The notes under the pieces: generated by a model | Told to the model about the DNA's origin: nothing | Seen by the model: the letters and a program-made list of their open reading frames with translations, nothing else | Database searches by the model: none | Made by a program: the position numbers and the translations under genes | Assembly: GCA_017522915.1 (NCBI GenBank) | Contig: JAFWXX010000006.1 | Location: 1-64,000 of the forward strand | DNA length: 64,000 nt | Reading direction: 5' to 3' | From: Bacteroidaceae bacterium | GTDB taxonomy: Bacteria > Bacteroidota > Bacteroidia > Bacteroidales > Bacteroidaceae | Shown here: one piece after another, positions 1-6,824 of the stretch | How positions within the stretch are numbered: position 1 is the stretch's first letter | Layout of the letters: each line of letters begins with the position of its first letter

Positions 1-47
1 CAGGCGAACACCGCAACGACTGGGACAACATTTGGAAAGAGATGTAA
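1..47 (+). CDS. C-terminal end of an unidentified protein (partial)
   Basis: Only the last 14 codons are in the window, in the frame beginning at base 3, ending GEHRNDWDNIWKEM then TAA at 45-47. The frame was chosen because a hairpin resembling a terminator begins 9 nt after this stop and because the residue mix looks like a real protein end. A second frame (from base 1) is also open to about base 150 but runs through the hairpin. The tail is too short to name a family. It could be the end of an alpha/beta hydrolase, but that is only an impression. Confidence 0.45.
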   Translation, partial: GEHRNDWDNIWKEM

Positions 48-55
48 CTTCTATC

Positions 56-90
56 GATTCAGGCTCCGGATTCGGGGCCTGAATCGTTTC
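56..90 (+). terminator. Probable terminator of the partial upstream gene
   Basis: GATTCAGGC at 56-64 pairs with GCCTGAATC at 77-85, a 9-bp stem around a 12-nt loop, starting 9 nt after the TAA at 45-47. Only a short T-containing tract (GTTTC) follows, so termination may be weak. Confidence 0.5.
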
Positions 91-139
91 ATTATGGCTG
101 CAATAGCCAAAAAGTGCCGTCTGTTACATAAAAATTTGG

Positions 140-247
140 CAGATTGAAGAGAAGGAGAATTCGCTCAAGGAGTTGCAACTGCGATGCACCGCTCTTGAGA
201 AAAGCTACAACGATCTTAAACAAGCAAGGGTCATCAGCCTGCTTTAG
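140..247 (+). pseudogene. Possible relic of a small coiled-coil protein
   Basis: A 35-codon stretch without an ATG or other normal start reads as charged heptad-like sequence (QIEEKENSLKELQLR, then ALEKSYNDLKQARVISLL) and ends TAG at 245-247. The same frame has a TAG upstream near 105. From memory it resembles the middle of a small conserved Bacteroidales coiled-coil protein of about 100 residues, ZapB-like, that sits next to zapA; that protein normally continues past the 'ARVISL' position into a second conserved segment, which is absent here. Both ends appear lost, so a decayed copy is the simplest reading. Chance coiled-coil-like sequence cannot be excluded. The rest of 48-381 holds two hairpins and no other gene. 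Confidence 0.35.
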
Positions 248-305
248 TAGGCGTAGTGATGAAAACTTCTGATTTAGCTAATAATAGTAGAATATAGCAT
301 TTATT

Positions 306-345
306 GTTGGCATATATTGATGGGAAACTTTCATTATATGCCAAC
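306..345. terminator. Inverted repeat, probable bidirectional terminator
   Basis: GTTGGCATATA at 306-316 is perfectly complementary to TATATGCCAAC at 335-345, with an 18-nt loop. On the plus strand it is followed by a T-rich tract. It lies 37 nt beyond the stop of the minus-strand yifB gene and downstream of the plus-strand relic, so it probably ends transcription from the yifB side. Confidence 0.55.
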
Positions 346-381
346 TTTCTATTATTTTGTCACTTATTTTTCCATCAAAAT

Positions 382-1920
382 CTATGTGCCCCAGTTACCT
401 CTGTCAAGGTTGCGGTAACCTATGGCCTCTGCAATGTGCTGGAACTGTATCTCCTCGCTCTTGTCGAGGTCGGCAATGGTGCGTGCGACCTTGAGTATGC
501 GGTCGTAGGCGCGTGCCGATAGGTCGAACCTGGTCATGGCTGTCTTTAACATCGCGAGGCTGGTGTCGTCAAGCACCGCATACTTTGCAATGAGCTTAGG
601 TGTCATCTGTGCATTGCAGTATATCCCCTTTTCGTTCTTGAAACGCTCCTCCTGAATCTTGCGTGCAGCGATTACACGTTCGCGTATTGCTGCGCTGGGT
701 TCACCAGGTGCTGTGTCCGAAATCTTTTCGAACGGTACGGGTACAATCTCAATCTGCAGGTCGATGCGGTCGAGGAGGGGGCCGCTTATCTTGTTCAGAT
801 AACGCTGAACCTGTCCGGGGCTGCAGGTACAATCCTTTGTCGGGTGATTGTAGTATCCGCACGGGCAGGGGTTCATACTTGCCACGAACATCACTCCAGC
901 GGGGTATTCTACTTTGTAGTTGGCACGCGCAACGCATATCTTGCGGTCTTCGAGCGGCTGTCTCATAACCTCAAGCACATCGCGGCTGAACTCCGGAAGC
1001 TCGTCTAGGAACAGCACTCCGTTGTGCGCAAGCGATATCTCGCCTGGCTTCGGGTTGCTTCCGCCACCGCAGAGTGCTACCGATGATATTGTGTGGTGCG
1101 GGCTGCGGAACGGCCTTTGCGTGATGAGTGAAACGCCGTCGGGCATCATGCCGCTTACTGAATGTATCTTTGTCGTTTCAAGGCTCTCTTCGAGGGTCAG
1201 GGGGGGCAAGATGCTTGGCAACCGTTTTGCCATCATCGACTTGCCGCTTCCTGGGGGGCCTACCATAATAAGGTTGTGTCCGCCGGCTGCAGCTACCTCA
1301 AAGGCACGCTTTACGTTCTCCTGTCCGCGCACTTCGCTGAAGTCGAACGCAAAATCGCTCTGTCTGGAGTAGAAATCGTTCTCTATGTCAATATGGAACG
1401 GAGGAATCTCCTCTTCGTCGTTGAGGAAGCGTATTACCTGCATCATGTTTTCGGCACCATGGACTCTAATGCCTTCGACTACTGCAGCTTCCGCAGCATT
1501 GCCGGCAGGCAGTATGATGCCTTCGTAGCCGAGCTCCTTTGCCTTGATAGTGATAGGGAGTGCCCCTTTTATAGGCATCAGCATTCCGTCAAGCCCAAGC
1601 TCTCCCATAATCAGGTATCGGCTGAGTTTTGCGGTTGATACCACCTCGTCCGCAGCGAGAATGCCCATAGCTATGGGCAAGTCGTATGCCGACCCCTCTT
1701 TCTTGATGTCGGCAGGTGCCATGTTCACGATTATCTGCTTGCTCGGAAAGCGCAGACCGTTGTATTGCAGTGCGGAGTTTATGCGTTGCTGGCTCTCCTT
1801 TACGGCATTGTCGGGCAATCCTACGAGGAAGAATTTTATACCTCGTAAAGCGTTTACCTCTATTGTGACCAGTGTGGCATTTATGCCCTGGATTGCTGCA
1901 GCAAGAACCTTTACCAACAT
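382..1920 (-). CDS. yifB: YifB/ComM-family AAA+ ATPase (Mg-chelatase-like)
   Basis: This 512-residue protein has the full YifB layout: an N-terminal ATP-dependent-protease-like S5/Lon-type domain (about 1-170), a Mg-chelatase-type AAA+ domain with Walker A GPPGSGKS at 221-228 and Walker B VLFLDELPEF, a CPCG-containing cysteine cluster, and a C-terminal helical domain. Relatives (ComM in Haemophilus and Vibrio) are hexameric helicases that promote branch migration during natural transformation; the role in Bacteroidales is not established. It is the last gene of the bipA-lipoprotein-yifB run, starting 4 nt after the upstream stop. Length is normal for the family and no key residue is missing. 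Confidence 0.96.
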   Translation of the reverse strand: MLVKVLAAAIQGINATLVTIEVNALRGIKFFLVGLPDNAVKESQQRINSALQYNGLRFPSKQIIVNMAPADIKKEGSAYDLPIAMGILAADEVVSTAKLSRYLIMGELGLDGMLMPIKGALPITIKAKELGYEGIILPAGNAAEAAVVEGIRVHGAENMMQVIRFLNDEEEIPPFHIDIENDFYSRQSDFAFDFSEVRGQENVKRAFEVAAAGGHNLIMVGPPGSGKSMMAKRLPSILPPLTLEESLETTKIHSVSGMMPDGVSLITQRPFRSPHHTISSVALCGGGSNPKPGEISLAHNGVLFLDELPEFSRDVLEVMRQPLEDRKICVARANYKVEYPAGVMFVASMNPCPCGYYNHPTKDCTCSPGQVQRYLNKISGPLLDRIDLQIEIVPVPFEKISDTAPGEPSAAIRERVIAARKIQEERFKNEKGIYCNAQMTPKLIAKYAVLDDTSLAMLKTAMTRFDLSARAYDRILKVARTIADLDKSEEIQFQHIAEAIGYRNLDRGNWGT

Positions 1921-1924
1921 CGCG

Positions 1925-2986
1925 TTATCTCCTTTTCTTCTTTTTCAGCTCTTTCTCCTTCTCCTTTTTCCGGTGAACCTTGACCAGAGAATCCAAGCGT
2001 TCGGCAGCTCCGTCGAGCTGTACTCCATATTCGTTTACCCTCTGGTACGGGTTTATAAGGATAGAGTAGGGAATGGACGGTATTGTGAACTCCTGTATCA
2101 GTTCGCTGTTCCACCCTTTGAGGTCATATACATTGTCTCCTACGATGCTGTCGCTTACTATGCACTCTCTCCACTTTGCAGTGTCGTGTTCAAGTGCGAT
2201 GTTCAGTATGGCAAGGCCCGAAGTGTCGGTCTTCTCGTAAATCTCTCTCAGTGCCTGCATCGACTTGCGGCTCTCCTCGTTCCACGATGCCCAGAACGTT
2301 ACAAGTGTGTATCGGAGAATGTAGTCCGACAATGTCACCTTCTTGCCTTCGGCCGTTGTGTAGTTGAATGCTGGGAACGACCTGTTGAGGATGTTGCTTC
2401 TTTTGTGTTCCACACGACGCTTTACCGAGGCGAAGAACTCCTGGTCCTGCATGATTCCGCCCATAGATGCTATCCGGCTGCGTATCTTTTCGGCTTTCGG
2501 GTTCTCGATATCAATCATATAACGGCGCATGATTTCGATGTTTACATCGCTTATCGGGTGGGCATCGACAAAATCTTCAATCATCTTCATTCTCTGGTTC
2601 TCACCCTTGCATGCGTCAAGCTCACGCGAAATGCTGTCGTGCAGTGCCTGTGTTCTGCCGCCGTCAATGCACCAGCCGCTCTTCATCAGTTTGTCCTTCT
2701 TTAGGAAAGCCTCTACATCGGGTTCTGCATATACCGGAACAAGTTCTCCTTTGGGAAGCAGCAACAGCAACGGTATTATGGTGTCGGTCTCCATTTCGAA
2801 ATGGAACTCACCGTTATCCTCGCTTTCAAATGAGTCGATTCTCTCGTAACGGCTGTCGGTGCCGAACAGATAGAGCATGCATTGCTCATCTCCGGCCTTG
2901 CCGCTTATGGTAAAGTTTATCTTGCTCTTCTCTGTACAAGAAAAGAGCAAAATTGCCGGCAACAGATATGCAAGAATCCTTTTCAT
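1925..2986 (-). CDS. Lipoprotein with DUF4369-like and CXXC-less thioredoxin-like domains
   Basis: The 353-residue product begins with a lipoprotein signal (lipobox LLFSC, Cys17), so it should be anchored in an envelope membrane facing the periplasm. The N-terminal part (about 20-110) resembles the DUF4369 beta domain common in Bacteroidota thiol-oxidoreductase-like lipoproteins, the middle (110-200) is helical, and 203-330 reads as an AhpC/TlpA thioredoxin fold. The place of the active-site CXXC reads FWASWNEES (231-239), with both cysteines absent, so redox activity is unlikely; a binding or structural role is inferred. The C-terminus is highly lysine-rich. The gene lies 3 nt after bipA and 4 nt before yifB, so all three are probably cotranscribed. 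Confidence 0.85.
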   Translation of the reverse strand: MKRILAYLLPAILLFSCTEKSKINFTISGKAGDEQCMLYLFGTDSRYERIDSFESEDNGEFHFEMETDTIIPLLLLLPKGELVPVYAEPDVEAFLKKDKLMKSGWCIDGGRTQALHDSISRELDACKGENQRMKMIEDFVDAHPISDVNIEIMRRYMIDIENPKAEKIRSRIASMGGIMQDQEFFASVKRRVEHKRSNILNRSFPAFNYTTAEGKKVTLSDYILRYTLVTFWASWNEESRKSMQALREIYEKTDTSGLAILNIALEHDTAKWRECIVSDSIVGDNVYDLKGWNSELIQEFTIPSIPYSILINPYQRVNEYGVQLDGAAERLDSLVKVHRKKEKEKELKKKKRR

Positions 2987-2989
2987 TGG

Positions 2990-4786
2990 TTACTGCTTGT
3001 TTGCGCGTTTACGTTCCAGTTCGTCAAGTATAATCTTGCGCATGCGCATGGACTTCGGCGTTACCTCAAGGTATTCGTCCTCTTTGATATACTCAAGAGC
3101 CTCTTCGAGCGAGAATATTATAGGTGGAATAATACGCGCCTTGTCGTCACTTCCGCTTGCGCGCATGTTTGTAAGCTTCTTGCTCTTTGTTACATTTATA
3201 ACAAGGTCATTGTCGTGTATATGCTCGCCGACAACCTGTCCTGCATAAACCTCTTCCTGGGGGCTTATGAAGAAGCGTCCGCGCTCCTGAAGCTTGTCGA
3301 TTGCGTACGCGAAGGCTGTTCCGCTCTCCATTGCCACCATCGAGCCGTTAGTGCGGCGTTCAATTTCCCCCTTGAACGGCTGGTACTCCTTGAAGCGGTG
3401 TGCCATTATTGCCTCGCCTGCCGAAGCTGTTAGCACGTTTGTTCTCAGGCCGATGATTCCGCGTGACGGGATGTTGAACTCGATGTTCACTCTGTCGGCC
3501 TGTGCCTCCATAGAGAGCATCTCTCCCTTGCGGCGTGTAACCATGTCGATAATCTTGCTTGAAAAGTCTGTCGGCACGTTTATGGTAAGCTCTTCGATAG
3601 GTTCATGGCGTACACCGTCAATCTCCTTGTATATTACCTGCGGCTGGCCCACCTGCAGCTCATATCCTTCGCGTCTCATGGTCTCTATCAGCACTGAGAG
3701 ATGCAGCACTCCACGTCCGAAGACTGTCCATGCATCCTCTTCGGGGTCTTTCTTCACTCGCAGTGCCAGGTTCTTGTCGAGCTCCTTGTCGAGTCTGTCC
3801 TGAATGTGGCGCGATGTCACGAACTTGCCCTCCTTGCCAAAGAACGGTGAATCGTTTATGGTAAAGAGCATGCTCATGGTTGGCTCGTCAATAGCAATCG
3901 GCGGCAGTGCTTCGGGGTTCTCGAAATCGCAGATAGTGTCGCCTATCTCGAATTTATCAAGTCCTACGATGGCACATATATCACCCGAACTCACCTCTTC
4001 TGCCTTTTTGCGTCCCAGTCCTTCGAAAGTATGCAGCTCCTTAATCTTCATCTTGCTCTCCTGTCCGTTGCGGTTGACAAGGGTGATGTTCGCTCCCTCC
4101 TTGAGTGTTCCGCGATGCACGCGCCCTATTGCGATACGTCCGGTGTAAGGGGAGTAGTCGAGTGAGGTGATAAGCATCTGGGGTGTACCTTCCAGCTTCT
4201 TTGGTGCAGGGATATGCTCAATAATTGCATCGAGAAGGGCTGTAAGGTCGGTTGTCTCCTTGCGCCAGTCGGTGCTCATCCAGTTGTTCTTTGCCGAACC
4301 GTAGAGTACCGGGAAGTCGAGCTGTTCCTCGGTCGCTTCAAGTGAGAACATCAGGTCGAAGACCATTTCATATACCTCTTCCGGGCGGCAGTTGGGCTTG
4401 TCAACCTTGTTCACGACAACAATAGGTTTCAAGCCTATCTGCAGTGCCTTCTGCAATACGAATCGAGTCTGCGGCATAGGCCCTTCGAATGCATCCACAA
4501 GAAGAATGCAGCCGTCGGCCATGTTGAGCACGCGCTCAACCTCTCCTCCGAAGTCGCTGTGTCCCGGAGTGTCTATAATGTTTATCTTGGTGTCCTTGTA
4601 TCTTATCGATACGTTTTTCGATAGAATTGTAATTCCTCTTTCACGCTCAAGTTCGTTGTTGTCGAGTGTGAGCTTGTCGTTGTCCTGCTCCTTCAGCAGG
4701 TTTCCTGCCAACATCATCTTATCGACAAGTGTAGTCTTGCCGTGGTCAACGTGTGCAATGATGGCAATGTTACGGATATTCTGCAT
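2990..4786 (-). CDS. typA: Translational GTPase BipA/TypA
   Basis: This 598-residue protein is a full-length BipA. The G1 motif AHVDHGKTTL lies at 11-20, the switch I RERGIT segment near 50, DTPGH at 72-76 and NKVD near 130, followed by the beta-barrel, the EF-G-like domains and the BipA-specific C-terminal domain. BipA binds the ribosome in an EF-G-like way and helps 50S assembly and growth under stress or cold. It heads an operon with the thioredoxin-fold lipoprotein and yifB (gaps of 3 and 4 nt). A TAACTTTG-type -7 element sits about 40 nt upstream of the start codon. Confidence 0.97.
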   Translation of the reverse strand: MQNIRNIAIIAHVDHGKTTLVDKMMLAGNLLKEQDNDKLTLDNNELERERGITILSKNVSIRYKDTKINIIDTPGHSDFGGEVERVLNMADGCILLVDAFEGPMPQTRFVLQKALQIGLKPIVVVNKVDKPNCRPEEVYEMVFDLMFSLEATEEQLDFPVLYGSAKNNWMSTDWRKETTDLTALLDAIIEHIPAPKKLEGTPQMLITSLDYSPYTGRIAIGRVHRGTLKEGANITLVNRNGQESKMKIKELHTFEGLGRKKAEEVSSGDICAIVGLDKFEIGDTICDFENPEALPPIAIDEPTMSMLFTINDSPFFGKEGKFVTSRHIQDRLDKELDKNLALRVKKDPEEDAWTVFGRGVLHLSVLIETMRREGYELQVGQPQVIYKEIDGVRHEPIEELTINVPTDFSSKIIDMVTRRKGEMLSMEAQADRVNIEFNIPSRGIIGLRTNVLTASAGEAIMAHRFKEYQPFKGEIERRTNGSMVAMESGTAFAYAIDKLQERGRFFISPQEEVYAGQVVGEHIHDNDLVINVTKSKKLTNMRASGSDDKARIIPPIIFSLEEALEYIKEDEYLEVTPKSMRMRKIILDELERKRANKQ

Positions 4787-4824
4787 ATGAATTATGTAAA
4801 TCTTGTTTCGTATCTTTCAATCTG

Positions 4825-4832
4825 CAAAGTTA
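4825..4832 (-). promoter_or_regulatory. -7 element for bipA operon
   Basis: On the minus strand the bases read TAACTTTG, matching the Bacteroidota TAnnTTTG consensus. Transcription would start near 4818, about 32 nt before the bipA ATG. No clear TTTG -33 box is seen at the usual distance, so this is a moderate call. Confidence 0.5.
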
Positions 4833-4959
4833 CAACAAAACAGCGGAAAATTTTAATAAAAAGGCATTTAGTGTGTCGTCAAAGCTATAAATAGTTCAAA
4901 AATAGGCCCTTCGGCAGTCTCGCGGATTACAGCTATTTTAAAATTTTATGCGAATGTGG

Positions 4960-4989
4960 TTGCCAATCCGAAAAAAGGTTGTATCTTTG
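4960..4989 (+). promoter_or_regulatory. Bacteroidota-type promoter of rpsO
   Basis: TTG at 4960-4962 is followed after 19 nt by TATCTTTG at 4982-4989, a full match to the -33/-7 arrangement of the primary sigma factor of Bacteroidota. The predicted transcript starts near 4996 and has a leader of about 75 nt before the rpsO ATG at 5072. Confidence 0.75.
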
Positions 4990-5009
4990 CACCCGCGTTG
5001 GCAACATAG

Positions 5010-5043
5010 TGCGCTTTGGCGCATTCATTTGTCGGCCAAATGA
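5010..5043 (+). promoter_or_regulatory. Tandem hairpins in the rpsO leader (possible S15 autoregulatory element)
   Basis: Two perfect hairpins lie side by side in the predicted leader: TGCGC/GCGCA (5010-5014 and 5019-5023, TTTG loop) and TCATTTG/CAAATGA (5025-5031 and 5037-5043, TCGGC loop). The second ends 28 nt before the ATG. Ribosomal protein S15 is known to control its own mRNA through leader structures that differ between phyla, so an autoregulatory role is plausible but inferred. Confidence 0.4.
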
Positions 5044-5071
5044 TTTTCTAACAATTTAAAACCTTAAATCT

Positions 5072-5341
5072 ATGTATTTGGATTCAGAAAAAAAGAAAGA
5101 GATCTTTGGCACATACGGAACGTCTAACACTGATACTGGTTCAGCAGAGAGCCAGATTGCATTGTTCTCATACCGTATTGCCCATTTGACGGAGCACCTT
5201 AAGGCTAACCGTAAAGACTATAGCACACAGAGAGCTTTGACAATGTTGGTAGGTAAGCGTCGTGCGCTCCTTAACTATCTTAAGAGCCGTGACATCAACC
5301 GTTACCGTGCAATTGTCGCTAAGCTTGGCTTGCGTAGATAA
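5072..5341 (+). CDS. rpsO: 30S ribosomal protein S15
   Basis: The 89-residue product has the normal length and sequence of bacterial S15, including the conserved TGSAESQIALFSYRI segment, the HLKANRKDYSTQRAL region and the YRAIVAKLGLRR C-terminus. S15 binds the 16S rRNA central-domain three-way junction early in 30S assembly. It is a single-gene transcript: a strong promoter and leader upstream, and a hairpin terminator starting 18 nt after the stop. It is not followed by pnp, which is its neighbour in many other bacteria. Confidence 0.98.
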   Translation: MYLDSEKKKEIFGTYGTSNTDTGSAESQIALFSYRIAHLTEHLKANRKDYSTQRALTMLVGKRRALLNYLKSRDINRYRAIVAKLGLRR

Positions 5342-5359
5342 TCTGCGTCAGGAAAGTTT

Positions 5360-5400
5360 AAAAGGGAGGTTTTCAATTGAAATCCTCCCTTTTTGTTTTT
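5360..5400. terminator. Bidirectional terminator between rpsO and nhaC
   Basis: AAAAGGGAGG at 5360-5369 pairs with CCTCCCTTTT at 5384-5393; a self-complementary TTTCAATTGAAA extends the stem after one mismatch, and a T-rich run follows on the plus strand. It lies between the convergent rpsO and nhaC genes and can serve both. Confidence 0.85.
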
Positions 5401-6703
5401 AGCTCTTTCTTATAATTATTGAAACCGCTATTGCTGCCCCAACGCACATGGGGTAGTAGAGGTGCGGAATAATCTCTATCGGCGAGACGAGTGCCAGGCC
5501 CGAAGCCATGAGCAGCTGTGCTCCGTAGGGGATTATGCCCTGCACAAAGCACGATGCCGTGTCCATGAGGCTTGCCGAACGGCGGGGCGAGATCTTGAAC
5601 TCCTTAGCTATGTCGTGCGATATCTCACCGGCCGACAGAATAGCTATGGTGTTGTTCGCTGTACAGATATTGGCGAGAGCCGTCAGTCCTGTAATGGCAC
5701 ACTCTGCACCTCTCTTCGATTTTATTCTGGCTGTAGTGAGCTGTATCAGGTAATCTATTCCGCCGTTCAGGCGCACCATCTCAAGCACTCCTCCTGCAAG
5801 CATGGTGACTATTATCAACTCTCCCATTGACATGATGCCGTTCCCGATATGCGTGCACAGCCCAATGCAACTGAAACTTCCGTATGCAATTCCCAATATT
5901 GCAGCCGAAACAATGCCCAGTGCGAGTACGGCAAGCACGTTCACTCCAATAAGGGCTGCCGCTATCACAATTATGTATGGCATGCACTTGAGCATTTCTG
6001 TAACAGTTACAGTCGGGGCTTCTGCTGTTCCTATGCTGTTTCCGCTGAATGCATATATAAGCAGGGCTACGATTGCAGCCGGAGCAACCAGAAGTATGTT
6101 CGAATAGAACTTGCTTCTCATGGAGCATCCTTGCGTCTGGGTCGCAGCAATGGTTGTATCCGAAATGAATGACAGATTATCACCGAAGAATGCGCCTCCT
6201 ACGACAATGGCAACCATCCATGCAGTATCGCACCCTATCTGCCCGGCCAGGGTGGTGACAACAGGTGTGAGCGCGACTATGGTTCCTACCGATGTGCCTA
6301 TTGAAAGCGAAACGAAGCAGCTTGCGATGAATATGCCGGCCGGGAGGTAGTTGGCAGGAATGGTGCTTCTTGCCACTGCAACGGTCGCATCTATGGCCCC
6401 CATGGCTTCGGTTGTCTTGGCAAAGGCTCCTGCAAGCACAAATATCCACACCATGTACATAATGCGGGTGTTTGCTGCACCTTTGGAAAAACTGTCGATT
6501 CTTTCGTTTATGTTCCCTTCTTTCGTAATGACAATTGCATATATAGCAGCAACAAGGAATGCTACAGCAATGGGTATGCGGTAGAAGTCACCGGCAATTA
6601 TTGAGCCGCAAAGATATACAGTAAGCAGCACTATTATTGGAGATATGGCGAATAACCCGCGGAGTGCATTGAGTTTTTGCATGGTATTAGAGAATTCAGA
6701 CAA
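5399..6703 (-). CDS. nhaC: NhaC-family Na+/H+ antiporter
   Basis: The 434-residue product is a polytopic inner-membrane protein with about a dozen hydrophobic segments. It contains the NhaC-family signature GGAFFGDNLSFISDTTIAA and a second conserved region, TANNTIAILSAGEI, near the C-terminus. Members exchange Na+ (or organic anions) for H+. The substrate here cannot be read from sequence. Two in-frame ATGs are possible (6703 and 6682); the promoter predicts an RNA start near 6714, so the first would leave a leader of only about 11 nt and MQKLNALRG at 6682 is a fair alternative. The gene is monocistronic, with its own promoter and a shared terminator. Confidence 0.92.
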   Translation of the reverse strand: MSEFSNTMQKLNALRGLFAISPIIVLLTVYLCGSIIAGDFYRIPIAVAFLVAAIYAIVITKEGNINERIDSFSKGAANTRIMYMVWIFVLAGAFAKTTEAMGAIDATVAVARSTIPANYLPAGIFIASCFVSLSIGTSVGTIVALTPVVTTLAGQIGCDTAWMVAIVVGGAFFGDNLSFISDTTIAATQTQGCSMRSKFYSNILLVAPAAIVALLIYAFSGNSIGTAEAPTVTVTEMLKCMPYIIVIAAALIGVNVLAVLALGIVSAAILGIAYGSFSCIGLCTHIGNGIMSMGELIIVTMLAGGVLEMVRLNGGIDYLIQLTTARIKSKRGAECAITGLTALANICTANNTIAILSAGEISHDIAKEFKISPRRSASLMDTASCFVQGIIPYGAQLLMASGLALVSPIEIIPHLYYPMCVGAAIAVSIIIRKS

Positions 6704-6720
6704 CTTCTTTTATCGTTGTG

Positions 6721-6751
6721 CAAAGGTATGCAAAAATAAGACACCGGCAAA
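6721..6751 (-). promoter_or_regulatory. Promoter of nhaC
   Basis: On the minus strand TTTG (6748-6751) is followed after exactly 19 nt by TACCTTTG (6721-6728), a textbook Bacteroidota promoter. It lies between the GH85 terminator and the nhaC start. Confidence 0.8.
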
Positions 6752-6769
6752 GTGCGATGTGCAAGAATG

Positions 6770-6804
6770 AATCAGGGGCCGCATCGACGATGCAGCCCCT
6801 GATT
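6770..6804 (-). terminator. Terminator of the GH85 gene
   Basis: AATCAGGGGC (6770-6779) and GCCCCTGATT (6795-6804) form a 10-bp stem, with an inner GCAT/ATGC pairing. It starts 20 nt downstream of the GH85 stop codon on the minus strand. Confidence 0.75.
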
Positions 6805-6824
6805 ATAGAAGTGTCAAATGATTC

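Noticed and set aside
1544-2704. Long plus-strand open frame over yifB and the lipoprotein gene
   Set aside because: It is the complement of two genes with clear families and motifs, has no ribosome site or domain, and spans their junction.
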